DNA of 64,000 bases from an uncultured Flavihumibacter sp. (GTDB taxonomy: Bacteria > Bacteroidota > Bacteroidia > Chitinophagales > Chitinophagaceae), in the NCBI GenBank assembly GCA_902168105.1, contig CABHOY010000060.1, positions 62,001-126,000 of the forward strand. The letters run 5' to 3'. How positions within the stretch are numbered: position 1 is the first letter of the stretch; every line of letters begins with the position of its first letter. A program made the position numbers and the translations under genes. Positions 26,111 through 35,552 of this stretch are shown one piece after another. The notes beneath the pieces are model-generated. The model was not told where the DNA came from. It worked only from the letters and a program-made list of their open reading frames with translations, and ran no database searches.

Positions 26111-26791
26111 TTACTGCTGACCAGATTCTTTCTTAGCGTCAGTTTTCATCTTGTCATTCGCGAAGATGGAGAATTCAACACGACGGTTCTTAGCCTTGTT
26201 TGCATCTGATGTATTAGGCACTACAGGCTGAGTGGCGCCATACCAGTAACTTTGTACACGGTTTGCAGCAACGCCCTGCGCCTTCAGGAAAGTACCCACC
26301 GCAACAGCGCGTCTTTCAGAAAGCTTCATATTATAGTCATATGTACCGGTAGTATCTGTGTGACCTTCTACACGTACATAAGTGTCTGGATATTTATTCA
26401 GGATGGTCGCCAGTTCTTTAATGTTTGTCTGTGCCTGTGCAGTCAGATCTGATTTATCAAAACCAAACAATACACCGGAAGCAAAAGTCACGTTGATACC
26501 TTCGCCTACACGCTCAACAGTTGCATTTGGTACCTGGTTCTTGATCTCCTGCGCCTGCTTATCCATCTTCTTACCGATCAACACACCGGCACCACCACCA
26601 ACAGCGGCTCCAATGATAGCACCTAAGGCAGTATTACCTGCGGCCTTACCGATAACAGCACCGGTTGCAGCACCACCACCAACGCCAATTACAGCACCTT
26701 TCTTGGTGTTATCCATACTCTGCCAGGTCTTACAACCAAACAACATTGATGCGGACAGTACAATAGCTACAATAGGATTTATTCTTTTCAT
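26111..26791 (-). CDS. OmpA-family lipoprotein with glycine-zipper segment
   Basis: A 226-residue outer-membrane lipoprotein. The lipobox ends at Cys20 (SASMLFGC). Residues about 32-75 form a Gly/Ala-rich glycine zipper (GAVIGVGGGAATGAVIGKAA), and residues about 95-212 the OmpA/Pal peptidoglycan-binding domain with VEGHTDTTGTYDYN and NRRVEFSI. It ties the outer membrane to peptidoglycan. An imperfect promoter box CATATTTG lies at 26851-26858. It is a single gene converging on the VanZ gene. Confidence 0.9.
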   Translation of the reverse strand: MKRINPIVAIVLSASMLFGCKTWQSMDNTKKGAVIGVGGGAATGAVIGKAAGNTALGAIIGAAVGGGAGVLIGKKMDKQAQEIKNQVPNATVERVGEGINVTFASGVLFGFDKSDLTAQAQTNIKELATILNKYPDTYVRVEGHTDTTGTYDYNMKLSERRAVAVGTFLKAQGVAANRVQSYWYGATQPVVPNTSDANKAKNRRVEFSIFANDKMKTDAKKESGQQ

Positions 26792-26936
26792 CTTAATTAG
26801 TTTAAACGTTCTTTTAATATGCTAATAGTTGTTAAGCGTAATTCTATAGACAAATATGCTGCCAGATTTTCAAAGTGGCAGCATACCAGCGGACTAAATA
26901 TTATTATCCGCGCAAATGTAATGTATAATTGCAATA

Positions 26937-28001
26937 CTAACTTCCCATCTTCATCTTCTCAGCATTCTCTGCAAACTGAAGCGCCTGCACCATTTCCTGA
27001 ATGTCTCCATTCATGAATGCATCCAGATTGTATACTGTCATACCGATACGGTGATCGGTTACACGACCCTGAGGGTAATTGTAGGTCCTGATCTTAGCAG
27101 AACGGTCGCCGGTAGACACGAGGCTTTTACGCTGGGAAGCAATTGCCTCTTCATGTTTACGTACCGCTGCTTCAAAAATACGGCTGCGCAGCATCTTCAT
27201 GGCGATATCCCTGTTCGAGTGCTGGCTACGTCCTTCCTGACACTCGACCACTACACCGGTAGGAATGTGTGTAAGACGTACCGCAGATTCCGTTTTGTTT
27301 ACGTGCTGACCACCCGCACCGGACGAACGGAAGGTATCCATCTTAATATCCGCTTCCCTTACGTCCACATCCACTTCTTCCGCTTCAGGCAGGATTGCCA
27401 CCGTTGCAGCGGAAGTATGTACACGACCGGAAGTTTCAGTAGCTGGTACACGTTGTACACGATGTACCCCGGACTCAAACTTCAGTGTGCCATATACATC
27501 ATCTCCGGTCACTTCCACAACCACCTCTTTATAACCACCCGCAGCACCAGGAGTTTCACTTATAACATTGGCGCCCCAGCCTTTCAGCTCGCAGTAGCGC
27601 AGGTACATACGTAGCAGGTCGCCGGCAAAAAGGCTGGCTTCGTCACCACCGGTACCACCGCGGATCTCGAGCATCGCATTCTTTTCATCCTGTGGATCTT
27701 TCGGGATCAGCAGGTTACGGATCGCATCTTCCTGCTCAACTTTCTGGTTCTGGAGCGATTCAGTTTCCTCCTTAGCGAGGTCCCTCATCTCCTCATCACC
27801 ACTTTCCAGTACTTCTTTATTAAAAGCGATGCTGTCAAGTAGCTTCATATAGGCATCATATGCCTTTACGATCTTTTCAAGCTGGCGGTATTCCTTACTC
27901 AGCTTGCTGAACTGTTTATTGTCGCTAACTACCTCTGGGTTAGTTAGTGCCAGCGATACCTGCTCAAAACGGCCCTTTATCGCATCAAGTTTATCTATCA
28001 T
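26937..28001 (-). CDS. prfA: Peptide chain release factor 1
   Basis: A 354-residue class I release factor. The stop-codon recognition tripeptide PAT is at 186-188 (VPATETSGR), which marks RF1 (UAG/UAA) rather than RF2. The catalytic GGQ is at 230-232 (SSGAGGQHVNKTESA), where Gln is methylated by PrmC in the family. Length is normal. An exact -7 box TAATTTTG (28063-28070) gives a leader of about 60 nt. The gene is divergent from the amidohydrolase, with overlapping promoter regions. Confidence 0.96.
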   Translation of the reverse strand: MIDKLDAIKGRFEQVSLALTNPEVVSDNKQFSKLSKEYRQLEKIVKAYDAYMKLLDSIAFNKEVLESGDEEMRDLAKEETESLQNQKVEQEDAIRNLLIPKDPQDEKNAMLEIRGGTGGDEASLFAGDLLRMYLRYCELKGWGANVISETPGAAGGYKEVVVEVTGDDVYGTLKFESGVHRVQRVPATETSGRVHTSAATVAILPEAEEVDVDVREADIKMDTFRSSGAGGQHVNKTESAVRLTHIPTGVVVECQEGRSQHSNRDIAMKMLRSRIFEAAVRKHEEAIASQRKSLVSTGDRSAKIRTYNYPQGRVTDHRIGMTVYNLDAFMNGDIQEMVQALQFAENAEKMKMGS

Positions 28002-28062
28002 AATTATCTTTGTTGGGAGGACGTGGGCAGGTCAATGACGATCCACCTCCTCTGACTGGGCG

Positions 28063-28070
28063 CAAAATTA
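28063..28070 (-). promoter_or_regulatory. -7 promoter box for prfA
   Basis: TAATTTTG on the minus strand, an exact TAnnTTTG, lies 61 nt from the prfA ATG. Confidence 0.55.
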
Positions 28071-28083
28071 ATATAATTACTAC

Positions 28084-29238
28084 ATGTCTCAACAGCTGAA
28101 ATTTAAGGGTACGGCATTATTTAACGGGCGGCAGTTATTGCCCGGCAGTATGGTATTGGTGTTGTCCGATCAGGGCATCGTACAGGACATTGTGCATGAA
28201 AGCGTGGCAGGCAGCGATGTACAGCAATTTAACGGGCTGCTGAGCCCTGGTTTTGTCAACACCCACTGCCACCTGGAATTGTCCCATATGGGAGGGGTGG
28301 TACCCGAAAAGACAGGCCTGCCTGCATTCCTGACCAGTGTCATGGAAAAAAGAGCGCAGCAGAATGCCGCTGCCCAGGAAACTGCGATGCAACAGGCGGC
28401 AATCGCCATGTGGGAGAGTGGGATCAGCGCAGTCGGTGACATCTGCAACGGGACGGCCTCACTGGCATTCAAAAAAGACTCCCCCCTGTATTATCACTCT
28501 TTTATAGAATGCATGGGATTTGCCCCCGGCTTTGCGGAACAACGCTATGAATATAGCCTCGACGTGCTCAGACAGTTCAGGGAATTGAATGGTCCCCGCC
28601 ATTCCTGTTCCATCGTACCTCATGCACCTTATTCCGTGAGTGAGGCACTTTTCTCCCTGCTGTCGGCTACACCCGATAATACCCCCGTTAGCATCCATAA
28701 CCAGGAATGCGAAGCCGAAAATAATCTGTACCAGGACAAAACAGGCGCCTTCCTCGACTTTTACCGGCACTTTAATATGGACGCTACGGCCTTCAATGCA
28801 ACAGGTACAAACAGCCTTCCGGCATGGCTGCCCTGGTTCAGGCAACTCCCGGTATTATTGGTACACAACACCTACACTACCGGAACAGATATCGCCTTTA
28901 CAAAGGAGCAGGCCCCCCAGGCATACTGGTGCCTCTGTCCGCAAGCTAACTTATATATAGAAGATCGTTTGCCCGACATCGCCCTGCTTCGTAGTCAGGG
29001 TTGTACTATTACATTGGGTACCGATAGTCTTGCTTCCAATCATCAGTTATCTATCTGGCAGGAAATCCAGACCATCCGTAAGTACTACTCAAATATTGCG
29101 CTGGAGGAAATTCTGCAATGGGGCACACTGAATGGTGCGATGGCACTGGGTATAGAAGGCCAATACGGTAGCTTTGAGATTGGGAAACAACCAGGCGTAA
29201 TTTTAATAGATGAAAAAGAAAGTCGCAGGATTATCTAA
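28084..29238 (+). CDS. Amidohydrolase-superfamily deaminase
   Basis: A 384-residue TIM-barrel amidohydrolase. Metal ligands are visible in NTHCHLELSHMG (HxH), VPHAPYSVS (His after strand 5), HNQECEAENN (His after strand 6) and TLGTDSLASN (the final Asp). The combination HCHLE, HNQE and GTDS is that of the ATZ/TRZ-like deaminases (guanine, S-adenosylhomocysteine, aminofutalosine and similar substrates). An aminofutalosine deaminase for a futalosine menaquinone pathway is conceivable, but no mqn gene is present here to support it. The mscS-like gene follows closely. Confidence 0.8.
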   Translation: MSQQLKFKGTALFNGRQLLPGSMVLVLSDQGIVQDIVHESVAGSDVQQFNGLLSPGFVNTHCHLELSHMGGVVPEKTGLPAFLTSVMEKRAQQNAAAQETAMQQAAIAMWESGISAVGDICNGTASLAFKKDSPLYYHSFIECMGFAPGFAEQRYEYSLDVLRQFRELNGPRHSCSIVPHAPYSVSEALFSLLSATPDNTPVSIHNQECEAENNLYQDKTGAFLDFYRHFNMDATAFNATGTNSLPAWLPWFRQLPVLLVHNTYTTGTDIAFTKEQAPQAYWCLCPQANLYIEDRLPDIALLRSQGCTITLGTDSLASNHQLSIWQEIQTIRKYYSNIALEEILQWGTLNGAMALGIEGQYGSFEIGKQPGVILIDEKESRRII

Positions 29239-29254
29239 TTTCGCGCCCAGAAGA

Positions 29255-30361
29255 ATGCAAACGTATACTATGAACAATTTATTAGACCAGGTTATACTTG
29301 GCAACCCTATCCAAAACTATTTTATACTGGCAATTATATTGCTGTTTGTATCAATGATCAAACGCTACCTCTCGAGATTTCTGGCTACCCAGTTATATAA
29401 AGAGGTAAGGCGCTGGGCGCCTGATATTGACCAGCATGAGTTTTCGCATTTACTGCTGGTGCCGTTGGAGTACTTCCTGCTGCTCGTCACCTTCATGCTC
29501 ACGGTAGATCATCTGAACTTTCCGCCGGAACTGGATATCCTGGTGTACAACGGCTTTACGCTGAAAGCTGTGCTACACACCATTATGGAACTGGCACTGA
29601 CGGTTTCTATTATATGGATCGTACTACGTGTGATCGATTTCATATCGCTGATGATCAGTAAGAGCGCTGACCTGTCTCACGATATCACGGACAACCAGTT
29701 CATTGTGTTCTTTCGTGACTTCTTTAAAGCGATCGTTTTCATCTTTGGCGCCATTGCATTCATTCGTATTCTCTTTGGCGCCATACTGGTGAACAAGATC
29801 ATTGCAGGTCTCGGTATCGGTGCTGCGGCCCTTGCTCTCGCGGCCAAAGAAAGTATAGAGAACCTGATCTGTTCCTTTATCATTTTCTTTGATAAACCAT
29901 TCCGTGTAGGCGATTCAGTGAAGGTAGATTCCTTTCAGGGTAACGTTGAAAAGATCGGTCTGCGTAGCACCCGTATCCGTACTTTGGAAAAAACATACGT
30001 AACTGTTCCCAATAAAAAGATGGTGGACAGTGTACTTGATAACCTTTCCCTGCGTACACACCAGCGGGCGGCATTAAGACTGGAAATAGCGGGTGATACG
30101 CGAGCAGAGAATATGGTGCTTGTACTAAAGGATATCAAACAATTACTTACTGCCAACGAAAAAGTGCAGGAAGGATTTATTGTGAACCTGAATGAATTCA
30201 CCAAAGACACGTATGTCATCCAGATCATTTATCTGACTCCCGTTATTGAAGGTGTACAATACAATGCACTCCGTAACGAGATCAATCTGGCAGTAGTGGC
30301 CATCCTGGAAAAAAGAGATGCAAAATTATCCAGCACGAAAGTGGAAATACACGAGAAATAA
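29255..30361 (+). CDS. MscS-family mechanosensitive channel
   Basis: A 368-residue membrane protein with four or five N-terminal hydrophobic helices. The MscS core has the pore helix KIIAGLGIGAAALALAAKES, which matches TM3 with its Gly/Ala packing. The beta domain follows with PFRVGDSVKVDSFQGNVEKI and TVPNKKMVDSVLDNLS. It opens under membrane tension to release solutes. Starts ATG 29255 and ATG 29270 are both possible. A near-match box TAATTTCG (29236-29243) overlaps the previous stop codon. A very strong terminator follows. Confidence 0.88.
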   Translation: MQTYTMNNLLDQVILGNPIQNYFILAIILLFVSMIKRYLSRFLATQLYKEVRRWAPDIDQHEFSHLLLVPLEYFLLLVTFMLTVDHLNFPPELDILVYNGFTLKAVLHTIMELALTVSIIWIVLRVIDFISLMISKSADLSHDITDNQFIVFFRDFFKAIVFIFGAIAFIRILFGAILVNKIIAGLGIGAAALALAAKESIENLICSFIIFFDKPFRVGDSVKVDSFQGNVEKIGLRSTRIRTLEKTYVTVPNKKMVDSVLDNLSLRTHQRAALRLEIAGDTRAENMVLVLKDIKQLLTANEKVQEGFIVNLNEFTKDTYVIQIIYLTPVIEGVQYNALRNEINLAVVAILEKRDAKLSSTKVEIHEK

Positions 30362-30399
30362 AAAAATCCCGGGCAGATGATCTGCCCGGGATTTTTTTT
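30362..30399. terminator. Strong bidirectional terminator
   Basis: A near-perfect inverted repeat, arms AATCCCGGGCAGA and TCTGCCCGGGATT with a 3-nt loop, with A-run and T-run on the two sides. It serves the mscS-like gene and the convergent thioredoxin-like gene. Confidence 0.92.
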
Positions 30400-30413
30400 A
30401 TCGCTGATCATAA

Positions 30414-30932
30414 TCAGTCTTTATCTTTCAGATTTGCCTTCAGCAGGATCTTGGCCATATCACCTTCAAGTGATTCAGTTACATCTCCGCTTACACGACC
30501 AATTTCTTTTCCGTCACGGAATAAAATGAAAGTAGGCAATTTCTTTACTTTGTAATCCTGTGGAGCATTTACATTCAGCTTCTCATCAGCACCATAGGTC
30601 AGCACCTGCTCATCAGGACTTCCACCCAGGATCATGATCTTATATAATGCAGGCAGCAGCTTGCGGCTCTGGTCTTCCCAGGTACCTACTACTGCTACTA
30701 TATTGAATTTACCACGATTATCCTTAATGTAATTCTGCATATTGTCATTAGGCTGATATCCATTCACACCTGTATAGAACCATGCAAAAGCACTGTCATT
30801 CATTAAGGTCTTCATTTCTATTTTTCCTTTCAGCACTTTTTTGCCGTTGGAAGCTCTGCTTGCTGTGGTTTGTGCCCATGTCAGAGTTGACAGTAACAGA
30901 CCGCCAATCAGTAGTAATGATTTCAATCGCAT
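30414..30932 (-). CDS. Exported thioredoxin-like protein without the CxxC motif
   Basis: A 172-residue protein with signal peptide MRLKSLLLIGGLLLSTLTWA. The rest resembles a thioredoxin fold: GTWEDQSRKLLPALYKI aligns with the WCxxC helix of thioredoxins, and KLPTFILF carries the cis-proline (P133). Where CxxC should be (residues 86-89) it reads EDQS, so it cannot do dithiol exchange. It may be a chaperone-like or structural relative. The gene lies 9 nt after the MerR gene, so the two form one operon. Confidence 0.75.
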   Translation of the reverse strand: MRLKSLLLIGGLLLSTLTWAQTTASRASNGKKVLKGKIEMKTLMNDSAFAWFYTGVNGYQPNDNMQNYIKDNRGKFNIVAVVGTWEDQSRKLLPALYKIMILGGSPDEQVLTYGADEKLNVNAPQDYKVKKLPTFILFRDGKEIGRVSGDVTESLEGDMAKILLKANLKDKD

Positions 30933-30941
30933 AATTTATTT

Positions 30942-31556
30942 TTATAATTGTTCCTTCAGTTCAGTTAGAAAACCCTTTACCTTTAGCAAAGCTTGTACCA
31001 TTTCGAAACTGCGGGCTGCCAGCTTCCGGTCTTCCTTTAATTTCTGCTTCGCGCCTTCAATGGTGTATTTTCTTTCTCTTAGTAAATGATAGATAAGTTT
31101 CAGATGCTGAATATCTTCCTGACGGAATAATCTGTCGCCTTTACGGTTCTTTTTAGGTTGCAGAATATCAAACTCATTTTCCCAGTAGCGGATCAAAGAT
31201 GTATTCACACGGAACATCGTCGCCACTTCACTGATTGAGTAATATTGCTTATCCAGCGGGATCGCATCCAATGACTTCATCAGGTCCGGATCATCCGCTA
31301 CTTCCTTTAATGATTTCCTGCCACGTTTTTTTTGTGGCGGCTGTGTGGCCGTAACAGACGTACCTGTGCCTGTAAAAGGAATGGGAGGGAGATTATCAGG
31401 CGGCATCTGCACCTGTATCTTCACTGGTATTTCCACCTCCGGCAAAGGCCTTGGCGGTGGCGGCTTCTGAACAGTAACCGGTTCAGGTACCTGTTCAGGT
31501 ACTGGCGGTTTCGGTTTCGGATCCGGTGAAGAAAAGAGGTCCAGTTGTTGCATCAT
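30942..31556 (-). CDS. MerR-type transcriptional regulator
   Basis: A 204-residue protein with an unusual proline-rich, probably disordered N-terminus (residues 8-75, repeated PxP and EVP). The MerR winged helix follows at about 98-165: YSISEVATMFRVNTSLIRYW, then NRKGDRLFRQEDIQHLKLIY. A short coiled coil ends the protein. No metal-binding cysteines are present, so it is not a classical metal sensor. Starts 31556 and 31553 are adjacent ATGs. It is co-transcribed with the thioredoxin-like gene. Confidence 0.85.
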   Translation of the reverse strand: MMQQLDLFSSPDPKPKPPVPEQVPEPVTVQKPPPPRPLPEVEIPVKIQVQMPPDNLPPIPFTGTGTSVTATQPPQKKRGRKSLKEVADDPDLMKSLDAIPLDKQYYSISEVATMFRVNTSLIRYWENEFDILQPKKNRKGDRLFRQEDIQHLKLIYHLLRERKYTIEGAKQKLKEDRKLAARSFEMVQALLKVKGFLTELKEQL

Positions 31557-31608
31557 GGCACCAAATTACAAAATTCTCCACTGTTATTGCAGGTTCAGCT
31601 TTAACAAC

Positions 31609-32580
31609 TTAGTCGAAAGACTGATTACCGGAGCGCGCAATTTTCAACATACGGTCAAACTCTTCAGGAGAGAGGTCATTAAAGAAGAAGTATACAGGAT
31701 CAACTTTCTCACCATTTTTCACTACTTCATAGTGACAGTGAGGACCTGTCGATTTACCCGTACTACCTACCCAACCCAGTACATCTCCACGTTTCACCGT
31801 CATACCCGATTTCACTTTCATGCGTAACATGTGCCCGTAGAGAGTCTTGTAACCATAGCCGTGGTTAACCAGTACGTGATTACCATATCCTACATCGCTG
31901 GCGCTGGCATCTTCTACAACACCATCGCCGGTTGCATAAATAGGCGTACCTGAAGGAGCTGCAAAGTCCAGCCCCGAGTGATATTTTACAGTTTTATAGA
32001 TGGGATCGATCCGGTAACCAAAACCGGATGCTATTCGCTTCAGGTCCTTGTTCGCCACGGGTTGAATGGCAGGAATTGATGCCAGCATCTTCTGTTTATT
32101 TTTTACCAGATCATCGATCTTTTCGTAAGACTTGGATTGTATTGATATGCGATGAAGCAATTCCTGCAGCAAAGCACCAGTGCTGGCAATGATCTCGCTA
32201 CTGGAGAATGACTGCAGCTGGGTAAGCTCTTCTTCTTTTTCCTTGCTTCCCGCGCGGGTACTGTCAGGAATAGGAGATGCTTCAAAGATTACACGGTAGA
32301 TCTCATTATCACGGTGTTCCAGTTCAGATAACTGGGTCCTCACCTCGTTCATCCGGTCTTCCATAGCCTCATACCGCTCATTCATCACCTCGATCTCCCG
32401 GCGTAACCTCTTTTCCTTGGGGGAATCCAGCACACGGTAAGATACCGACAGGAATATGAACCCTGTTACGAGCGCAGCAGAGACAAATCCCAATATTCTT
32501 AATAGTTTCACCCGCATTGATACTACGAGCTTTTCATATTTCAGTGTTTGTGTATTGTAAAAGTATTTTACCTTCTTCAT
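31609..32580 (-). CDS. M23 family peptidoglycan endopeptidase
   Basis: A 323-residue membrane-anchored peptidase. One hydrophobic helix lies at residues 27-48, a coiled coil at about 55-95, and the M23 (LytM) domain at about 180-300. Zinc ligands H201 and D205 (HSGLDF) and H283 in HCHYE are visible, with H281 as the catalytic partner, so it is expected to be active. It would cut peptide crosslinks in the cell wall. The N-terminus MKKVKYFYNTQTLKYEKL is a common Bacteroidota form. It is divergent from alaS. Confidence 0.9.
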   Translation of the reverse strand: MKKVKYFYNTQTLKYEKLVVSMRVKLLRILGFVSAALVTGFIFLSVSYRVLDSPKEKRLRREIEVMNERYEAMEDRMNEVRTQLSELEHRDNEIYRVIFEASPIPDSTRAGSKEKEEELTQLQSFSSSEIIASTGALLQELLHRISIQSKSYEKIDDLVKNKQKMLASIPAIQPVANKDLKRIASGFGYRIDPIYKTVKYHSGLDFAAPSGTPIYATGDGVVEDASASDVGYGNHVLVNHGYGYKTLYGHMLRMKVKSGMTVKRGDVLGWVGSTGKSTGPHCHYEVVKNGEKVDPVYFFFNDLSPEEFDRMLKIARSGNQSFD

Positions 32581-32861
32581 GTACCGGCCTTAAGCATTTA
32601 AGCAGAACCTACATTCCCGATGGAAGTCCTTTGTTACTTTTAATAGGGTTATAACAGATATGGATGAGAGGATATAGACTTTTTCAATATTTTTGCACTC
32701 CTCCCGCAATTTCGGCAGGGTGTGCAAACCTAAGGGAAATAGAGTAAAAGGGCAATCTTTTGAGTGTCAATTTTCTAAATACCGCTAGTTGGCTTAAAAT
32801 ACAAATTAAAGCCATTTAGGTGACACAAAATTATAATACATACCAATTATTTCAAAGACTT
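32581..32861. other. Intergenic region and long alaS leader
   Basis: Between the M23 gene and alaS. It contains the alaS -7 box TATTTTTG (32688-32695) and then about 160 nt before the chosen ATG. No ORF, tRNA or classical attenuator hairpin was recognised in the leader. Confidence 0.5.
32688..32695 (+). promoter_or_regulatory. -7 promoter box upstream of alaS
   Basis: TATTTTTG, an exact TAnnTTTG, lies 166 nt before ATG 32862. No better box lies closer to the gene. Confidence 0.45.
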
Positions 32862-35477
32862 ATGACCGCTCCTGAGATTCGTCAGCAATTCCTGGACTTT
32901 TTTGCGTCCAAAGGGCACCACATCGTGCCTTCTGCTCCTATTGTAGTAAAGAACGACCCTACCCTGCTGTTCACCAATGCGGGTATGAACCAGTTTAAGG
33001 ACTACTTTCTGGGCAATAGGGCGCCGGCCTGGAAAAGAGTGGCGGATACCCAGAAATGCCTCCGTGTTAGCGGTAAACACAACGACCTGGAAGAAGTGGG
33101 TATCGATACCTACCACCATACCATGTTCGAAATGCTCGGTAACTGGAGCTTTGGCGACTATTTCAAGAAAGAAGCCATCGACTGGAGCTGGGAGCTGCTC
33201 ACAGAAGTATATAAACTACCAAAAGACCGTCTCTATGTGACTGTTTTTGAAGGAGATGCAAAAGAAAATCTGGAAAAGGACCAGGAGGCATATGACTACT
33301 GGAAACAACACATTCCGGAAGATCGTATCCTGATGGGTAATAAGAAAGATAATTTCTGGGAAATGGGAGATACCGGTCCTTGCGGCCCCTGCTCAGAGAT
33401 CCATGTGGACTGCCGTCCCGACAACGAAAGAGCCCTGGTGGACGGTAAGACCCGGGTGAACGCCGACGATCCGCAGGTCATCGAGATCTGGAACAACGTA
33501 TTCATGCAGTTCAACCGCCTGAAGGATAAATCCCTGGAACCGCTTCCCGCTAAACACGTGGATACCGGTATGGGCTTCGAGCGCCTCGTAAGGGTATTGC
33601 AGGGCAAAAACTCCAACTACGATACTGACGTATTCTCCGGTACGATAGAACATACCGAAAAGCTGACCGGGCTAAAATATGGCCGTACAGACAGCAAACA
33701 GGACGTCGCTTTCCGCGTGATCGCTGACCACATCCGCGCTATCTGTTTCGCTATCGCCGATGGCCAGCTGCCGTCCAACACCGGCGCCGGATATGTGATC
33801 CGTCGTATCCTCCGCCGTGCCGTGAGGTACTATTTCTCTTTCCTGAACTTAAAGAAGCCTTTGCTGCACGACCTCGTACCTGTACTGGCGCAGCAATTTG
33901 CGAATGTGTTCCCGGAACTGCAACAACAGGTAGACTTTGTCACCAAAGTAGTATTCGAAGAAGAAAATAACTTCCTCCGTACCCTGGATAGCGGTATCCG
34001 CAGAATAGAAGACTTTATGGGCGCTGCTAAACAGAAAGCTGTTGACGGTAGAACTGCCTTTGAATTATATGATACCTACGGCTTCCCGTACGACCTGACC
34101 AGCCTGATCGCATCCGAAAATGGCTTTGCCGTGGATGAGAAAGGTTTTGAGGTAGCCATGAAGGAACAGAAAGACCGTTCCCGTGCTGCTACCGAACTGG
34201 ATATGGGCGACTGGACCGTGCTGGATGAAAATCCGGTGTCTGTTTTCGTTGGGTACGAATTATCAGAAACTGAAACCTCCGTTACCAAATACCGCAAGAT
34301 CAAGGCAAAAGGGAAAGAACAATACCAGCTGGTGTTGTCACAGACCCCTTTCTATGCAGAAAGCGGCGGACAGATAGGGGATACCGGTACCCTGACCTTC
34401 AATGGTGAAGCTATCAACGTAACGGATACTAAGAAAGAAAATAACCTGATCGTTCATTTCGTAGATAAATTACCTGCTGATATCACCACCACTGCTAAAG
34501 CGGTGATCAACAGGCAGAACCGTCAGGAAACCACCCTGAACCACTCTGCTACGCACTTGCTGCACGCGGCGCTCCGTCAGGTGCTGGGTACCCACGTAGC
34601 TCAGAAAGGCTCCCTGGTGAATCCTGAATATCTACGCTTTGACTTTTCACACTTCGCCAAAGTAACCGACGAGGAACTGGAAAAGATCGAAAACATCGTG
34701 AATGAAAAGATCCGTGCTAACATCCCGGTAGTGATCAAAGAACTGCCGAAGGACGAGGCGATGAAACTAGGTGCAATGGCGCTCTTTGGTGAAAAATATG
34801 GTGATGTTGTACGTGTCGTGATAATGGACCCTACTTACTCAGTAGAGCTTTGCGGCGGTACCCACATTGGTGCTACCGGAGAACTTGGCCTCTTTAAGTT
34901 CACAGCTGAAAGTGCCGTAGCTGCGGGTGTACGTCGTATTGAAGCAGTAACCGGCGGCAATGCACTGACTTTCGTGGATGCACAACTGCGCCAGCTGAAA
35001 GAAATTAAAACAGCGCTGAAGAATCCGAAGGACCCTATCACTGCTGTTGAAACGTTGCTGCAGGATAAAACATCCCTCGAAAAACAACTCGAAGTACTGG
35101 AACAGGAGAAAGTACGCCAGTTGTCTGCCGTATTGCAGAAACAGGTAGAACAGATCAATGGTATCAATTTCCTCGGTAAGATCGTGGAAGTAGGTAATGC
35201 TGACGCCCTGAAACAACTGTGCTTCAACCTGAAGAATGAAATAGACAACCACGTGTTCATCTTCGCGGCGAATGTTGGCGGTAAAGCAAACGTAGCCCTC
35301 ATGATCTCTGAAAACCTTGTAACAGAGAAAGGACTGGAAGCTCCGAAGATCATCAAGGAGAAGATCGCTCCGATCATCAAAGGTGGCGGCGGCGGACAGA
35401 AGTCATTCGCTACTGCCGGTGGCCAGGAAGCGGGTCAGCTAGATCAGGTGATCTCTCAGGTGAAGGCGATATTGTAA
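32862..35477 (+). CDS. alaS: Alanyl-tRNA synthetase
   Basis: An 871-residue class II synthetase with all modules: aminoacylation domain from residue 1 (MTAPEIRQQFLDFFASKGH), editing domain with HSATHLLHAALRQ and CGGTHIGATGELG, and C-terminal coiled coil plus C-Ala domain ending near the Gly-rich GGGGGQKSFATAGGQ. The ATG at 32862 was chosen over a GTG at 32820 because family members begin at the MTAPEIR-like segment; the GTG would add 14 unconserved-looking residues. A perfect terminator follows. Confidence 0.95.
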   Translation: MTAPEIRQQFLDFFASKGHHIVPSAPIVVKNDPTLLFTNAGMNQFKDYFLGNRAPAWKRVADTQKCLRVSGKHNDLEEVGIDTYHHTMFEMLGNWSFGDYFKKEAIDWSWELLTEVYKLPKDRLYVTVFEGDAKENLEKDQEAYDYWKQHIPEDRILMGNKKDNFWEMGDTGPCGPCSEIHVDCRPDNERALVDGKTRVNADDPQVIEIWNNVFMQFNRLKDKSLEPLPAKHVDTGMGFERLVRVLQGKNSNYDTDVFSGTIEHTEKLTGLKYGRTDSKQDVAFRVIADHIRAICFAIADGQLPSNTGAGYVIRRILRRAVRYYFSFLNLKKPLLHDLVPVLAQQFANVFPELQQQVDFVTKVVFEEENNFLRTLDSGIRRIEDFMGAAKQKAVDGRTAFELYDTYGFPYDLTSLIASENGFAVDEKGFEVAMKEQKDRSRAATELDMGDWTVLDENPVSVFVGYELSETETSVTKYRKIKAKGKEQYQLVLSQTPFYAESGGQIGDTGTLTFNGEAINVTDTKKENNLIVHFVDKLPADITTTAKAVINRQNRQETTLNHSATHLLHAALRQVLGTHVAQKGSLVNPEYLRFDFSHFAKVTDEELEKIENIVNEKIRANIPVVIKELPKDEAMKLGAMALFGEKYGDVVRVVIMDPTYSVELCGGTHIGATGELGLFKFTAESAVAAGVRRIEAVTGGNALTFVDAQLRQLKEIKTALKNPKDPITAVETLLQDKTSLEKQLEVLEQEKVRQLSAVLQKQVEQINGINFLGKIVEVGNADALKQLCFNLKNEIDNHVFIFAANVGGKANVALMISENLVTEKGLEAPKIIKEKIAPIIKGGGGGQKSFATAGGQEAGQLDQVISQVKAIL

Positions 35478-35496
35478 TAGAAATTTTTAGATAAAT

Positions 35497-35530
35497 AAAA
35501 GAGGATATCAGTGTTGATATCCTCTTTTTA
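35497..35530 (+). terminator. Terminator after alaS
   Basis: Perfect 14-bp stem AAAAGAGGATATCA / TGATATCCTCTTTT with a 4-nt loop and a T-run. Confidence 0.92.
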
Positions 35531-35552
35531 TTTCGCAAAATTCGCGACAGTA

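Noticed and set aside
27051-27614. 187-codon open frame on the plus strand
   Set aside because: Antisense to prfA, with no start region or family pattern.
32696-32861. T-box riboswitch in the alaS leader
   Set aside because: The conserved T-box and specifier stems are not visible, and T-boxes are not expected in this phylum.
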